A model generated the notes under the pieces. It had not been told where the DNA came from, searched no databases, and worked only from the letters and a program-made list of their open reading frames with translations. DNA of 60,000 nt, taken from positions 28,013,501 through 28,073,500 of the forward strand of contig OX485805.1 in NCBI GenBank assembly GCA_950295325.1, in the 5' to 3' direction. Numbering within the stretch: position 1 is the stretch's first letter; the number at the start of each line of letters is the position of its first letter. Below are positions 55,717 through 60,000 of this stretch, in pieces. The position numbers were made by a program, and so were the translations under genes. The DNA is from Polytrichum commune (taxonomy: Eukaryota; Streptophyta; Polytrichopsida; Polytrichales; Polytrichaceae).

Positions 55717-58700
55717 AAGAGGCTTACATAAGTTGGTGACATATCAAGGCTCTAGTTAAAAAACAAATCCAATGGTGGTGGAGGTCCGATCCCATTCCCA
55801 AATATTGATCCACATTGATGACTTTATGTCATCGACATGTATATTATCTAGTAAGCATTGAATAGAAGACCACTCAGAGGAAAAACCCTTTAAAAAAATT
55901 TCAATTTAACGTGTGGTTGAAGTCTATGCATGTACATGTCATCTCCAGAATGAGTTTAGGTGGCAAGCGATATTTTTATAGCATTAAAATATGGGAATTT
56001 TTATTCTAATTGATGACAAAAGTCCATAGGAAGATAAGGGATCCTTCTCCATTTCTCACTTCTGGCCATTGCTAATTCTTTCTTCAATTGAGTGCAAGAT
56101 TTCCCAAAATTGGCAATCCTGACAACAACCAAGTAAATGGAACAAAACCAAAGAAAATCGATCATTCCTACCTCTCTCCCTCTCCTCCTATTTTCTCCTC
56201 TATCCCCTTTCCTTCCCACCTTAATGCCTTTTTGGGTTTTCCTTGTTCTCTTATACATTGTGTTCATTAAAGCTCCAATAATAGAGCTATGCAAGAAGCA
56301 AAGATACAATCAAGGAGTATAGAACTCAAGTTAATAAATGAAGCACTCATGGTCGAACCTAGTCATCAAAGTTCATACCAACTAACACTTTACCTCCAAA
56401 CAAATGGAAGTGAGTAGCGCAGAGGAACATTTTCATACGCTTGCAGGTTGGAATATTTTTAGCACAGATCGTGTCTCCTTCAACTTTGCTTTTAAATGGG
56501 TTGGTTGTTCAACAAGTTGGATCCAAATCGTTATGATTATGGCACGAAGAAGAAAAAATTGCAACTACTTAAATGCATGCACAAAAACGTGTGTCTCGTC
56601 AATACTTAAGTACACGAGGAGCCCTATGGTGGTTTTTCATTGGTCAAGCTCAAATCACACACTTTAGACAATTATGATGTTTCCAATGAGACAAGTTACT
56701 TCCTGAAGTCCACTTTCATTTTCCATTTTACATATAACATGATTTGTTGTAATTCTATTGTGTTGCAACTTGCTCTATAAGTTTGAGGATTGAATTGAAT
56801 TGCATGGCATGTTTTGTTGACTCTATTATGTGGGAAGAGACCTAGTGGTGGTCTTTGCAATGGTCCAAAGTTTAGCAGTCACATAGGATGTTACCCCTCG
56901 TTCTTTCAATAAAGTCTACTTGCGAGCGAATTGTTGATGTAAAGTGATCTCTAAAATGAGGCAAGGTTGGACCTTGGTTGGACAACCAACAAGAATTGCC
57001 CATGTGTGCAAGATAATACTAGTGCTAAGCACTCTTGCAACTAGCCAGTTGTTTCTTTTATTAAAAAAAAAGATGATCCTTTAGCTATTATAACTAAAGT
57101 TGATGTTGTTGAGATACTAGATTTTGTATCTATGTTGCATGTCTTGTGATTTTTCTTTTTCATGATTTTTGGATTTGTGAGTTTCATATTTGCATGGTTT
57201 GATCCATTATCTCATGTTTAGAGACTTGTGACTATTTAAAATACATATTAAAAAGAAAGCCATGAGATGTTTAGATGAGCTTGACGACATCTAAGAGCTC
57301 ATGGAAGCGCAAAATGCTCAATGTCGCAAAATCATGCACAAATTCACACAAGTGGGTTTACACAATATGTGGACCTATAATTTATGAGTTCCAAGATTAC
57401 CTAGATTGATATGCACAATCAGGTTGCATTTGGCGAACATGTTGCATGTTAACCCATGCAAATTACATTGGATTGAAAGAAAATGACAAAACCTCGTGGA
57501 CTTGTTTATTCATCCGTATAGCAATCGTGGCAAAGAAAGAAAGAAAGAAAGAATTATTGCATTTTGTTATTGTGGTAACAACGATTCAAATGGGAGAAAA
57601 AAACGATGACATTAGGAGTGTAGATTTGTCCAACTTTGGAAATGCACAAGATAAACAACAAATTTGTTGAGTGTGTATGAGTGATACGCAATTGGGCATA
57701 GTTTGGTAAATTATGTAGTGGAAGGTATATTAGACCAATCACAAATTGTCACCCTCTTGGCAGCTTCTAAGCGATCAATAGGGAAACCAATTCATATAAG
57801 TGAAGCTTGGGCACACATAACTTGGTTTAGGAATGCTATAAGGAATGAAATGGGATGAGATGACTCCTAAAGGATGAGCAAAATAGCAAAAGCATAGAAG
57901 GTCGAAGAGATGTATAAGTAGCTAAGATTGATAGATGTCATAATGGATACTGAGGTGGATGAGAGGTTACCAAAGCTCTGAAACACTAGTTACTCGGTAG
58001 GAGTGAAAGACAAAGAAGTGGAAGTGCAAGATGCTCACGAACAATTTATATCTTGAAAAAGTGGTTATTTCTTACATTCATTTGTTCCATCATATTCACT
58101 TTGGATCAAGATACATACTTAGTATATTGATAATCAATTTCACATATTAACCATACTTTGTTTTCACCTTGAGGAAAGTTCATTTACTAAATGATATATA
58201 GATGTGATTCAAACTCTATGTAAAGGTCTCCTACACAAGTCAATAAGGTAGCGGTGCCTAAAAGTAACACCAACCTTTTTTGGCGACACCTAATTTCCAC
58301 CTTAAAACTGTCAACAAGTGAGTGCAACTGTCGCCCAATGTATAAATAACATATCCAATCATATGTGCAATTGAATATAAACAACCCATTTTCACCAATC
58401 ATAATGGTAGTGTACAAAGCATGTAAGAACACTTCAAGAATAGCACAATCTTGACCATTTGCAGTGGCTAATCTATAATCTATCCACTCAACAAGGTGCC
58501 GCAGGAAATGTTCCACAAAAGGGGCCAAACACCCTCATATGATAGAAGACTCTCACATGCAACAACATCATTATACATGTTCTTCAACTTTGCAATCATC
58601 ATAGATAGGGCTACAATCACAACGATCCTTCTTTGAGATACTTTCTACTAAGATCTCGTTAGCTTGTCGTGTATCAAAGCCTATTTTGAAAGTTGGGTGA

Positions 58701-59640
58701 AATTTTAGAACCTCCTATTTCCACGTACAAAATTTGAAAAAAAATTTGAATCTAAAATAAGGTATACGCATAGACTGGTTGTCTGAAATCATAGATTGGC
58801 TTATACAAAGCTAGCTTTGCCCACCCATTGTAGTAGGAGAAGCTAGAAAATCATTTTTAGTAGCCCAATGTGACACCACTTTGTGTATGGTAACTTAAGC
58901 ATTGAGAAAACGTGGGTGTTAATTGTCATAACTCAGGATTTGCGCCTAAACCCATGGTTTCATCAGCTTTAGTTTACCAATATAAGTTATAATGGCCACC
59001 CATTACAACAAAAAATCAAGCACAAAGGAATTCATTAGCATCCCATCCACCCTTTCAGAATTTGTCCTCTAGGACACTAATACCCCCTCCCCACCTGACT
59101 TTAGTTAAGCCTAAAAGTGGGTTATAAAAACATGGCCTTCACACCATTGACATTATCTAGTGCGGAGCCTAGTTGGCAAATGATGTGGCATGGCTTAAAA
59201 GTGGAGGCTTTAAGCCTCAAGTCGACCCTCCCATCGGTACATAGACACAAGGCAAGAATGTAGGACCTTTAAAAGTGTTGCCTCCCGCCCTTGTGAATGG
59301 TTGCTTTTAGTCTTAGCTATGAGGGCACGAGGAGCTTCATTAATAAAACCCGATGGTAAGATAGATGAGTAGTGAGGCATTTGGGAATGGGACAAAAACT
59401 ATCTAACATGTCATTGCTTGGTAGATAAAATAATGAACATATGTGCAAGCTACTTAACTAAAACCTACTTGAAAATTTATGGAACAAGTTCTTGTAGGTG
59501 CATTGGGAGAGCCGGATGCCTCCACTATAACCGAGGGAGCTTTACCCGGGTTTTAGGAAAAACTTTGGTTATTTGGTAAAGTCAGGTGGGGATGGGGCAT
59601 TAGGGATTAAGTTATGGGTATTTGAGGACGCATATGTGGA
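55717..59640. other. No gene recognised between the two RPL27A copies
   Basis: AT-rich DNA without a convincing ORF. There is an (AAAG)n run at about 57533-57553. The ~100 bp adjoining each RPL27A ATG are similar (TTGCAGGGCA, TTAGGGTTTG, TTCCGACGCTGC), but the middle shows no inverted similarity that could be spotted by eye. Confidence 0.45.
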
Positions 59641-59693
59641 GACCGCTGGAGAAAAATGCATCGACGATCGGACGGTCGAGGAGGAGCGATTAG

Positions 59694-60000
<307 letters not shown>

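Overview
Nuclear DNA of a plant, dominated by transposable elements, with only three genes that look functional. The plant assignment rests on SRR1, two RPL27A copies with telo-boxes in their 5' leaders, short GT-AG introns, a chromodomain Ty3/gypsy element and a CACTA element. A non-seed plant (bryophyte, lycophyte, fern or alga) is a weak guess, based on the methyltransferase-like and DUF7869-like families. No species can be named from the sequence.

Layout. 1-2.08 kb: no gene. 2.09-4.04 kb: broken three-exon ORF of DUF8039/En-Spm type in TTGAC/TAGTC-rich DNA. 4.98-7.54 kb: decayed Ty3/gypsy chromovirus pol, with a 230-bp RNase H segment repeated in tandem. 8.34-9.31 kb: a 973-bp LTR of a hairpin-rich family, which also has two solo LTRs back to back at 18.73-20.74 kb. 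9.7-12.85 kb: DUF7869-like transposon pseudogene. 13.2-16.28 kb (minus): MULE-like transposase split by a 1.1-kb CACTA element that carries a SINE-like unit. 16.53-17.55 kb: a divergent basic ORF. 22.2-23.76 kb: a 17-bp minisatellite, then a ~126-bp satellite containing an 18-bp perfect palindrome.

23.77-29.70 kb (plus) and 38.83-42.09 kb (minus) hold two related multi-exon genes. Both end in a beta-class amino-methyltransferase fold. The plus copy also has a ParB/Srx-like module directly beside the palindrome array. It is broken by frameshifts, a stop and a 1,940-bp solo LTR. Between the two genes lies a 7-kb DNA transposon (TIRs, 8-bp target duplication) with a 690-codon ORF, itself split by a near-identical solo LTR. 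Removing each insertion plus one target duplication restores the reading frame in all three cases (CACTA element and both solo LTRs).

42.1-49.1 kb: no gene; G-rich tract and short tandem repeats. 49.14-50.94 kb: SRR1, two exons, intron built of ~115-bp repeats. 54.62-55.46 kb (minus) and 59.80-60.00+ kb (plus): head-to-head RPL27A paralogues; the second runs off the window.

The host genes are ordinary housekeeping and light/clock genes. The unusual material is the ParB-like/methyltransferase family with its palindromic satellite and the nested elements around it.
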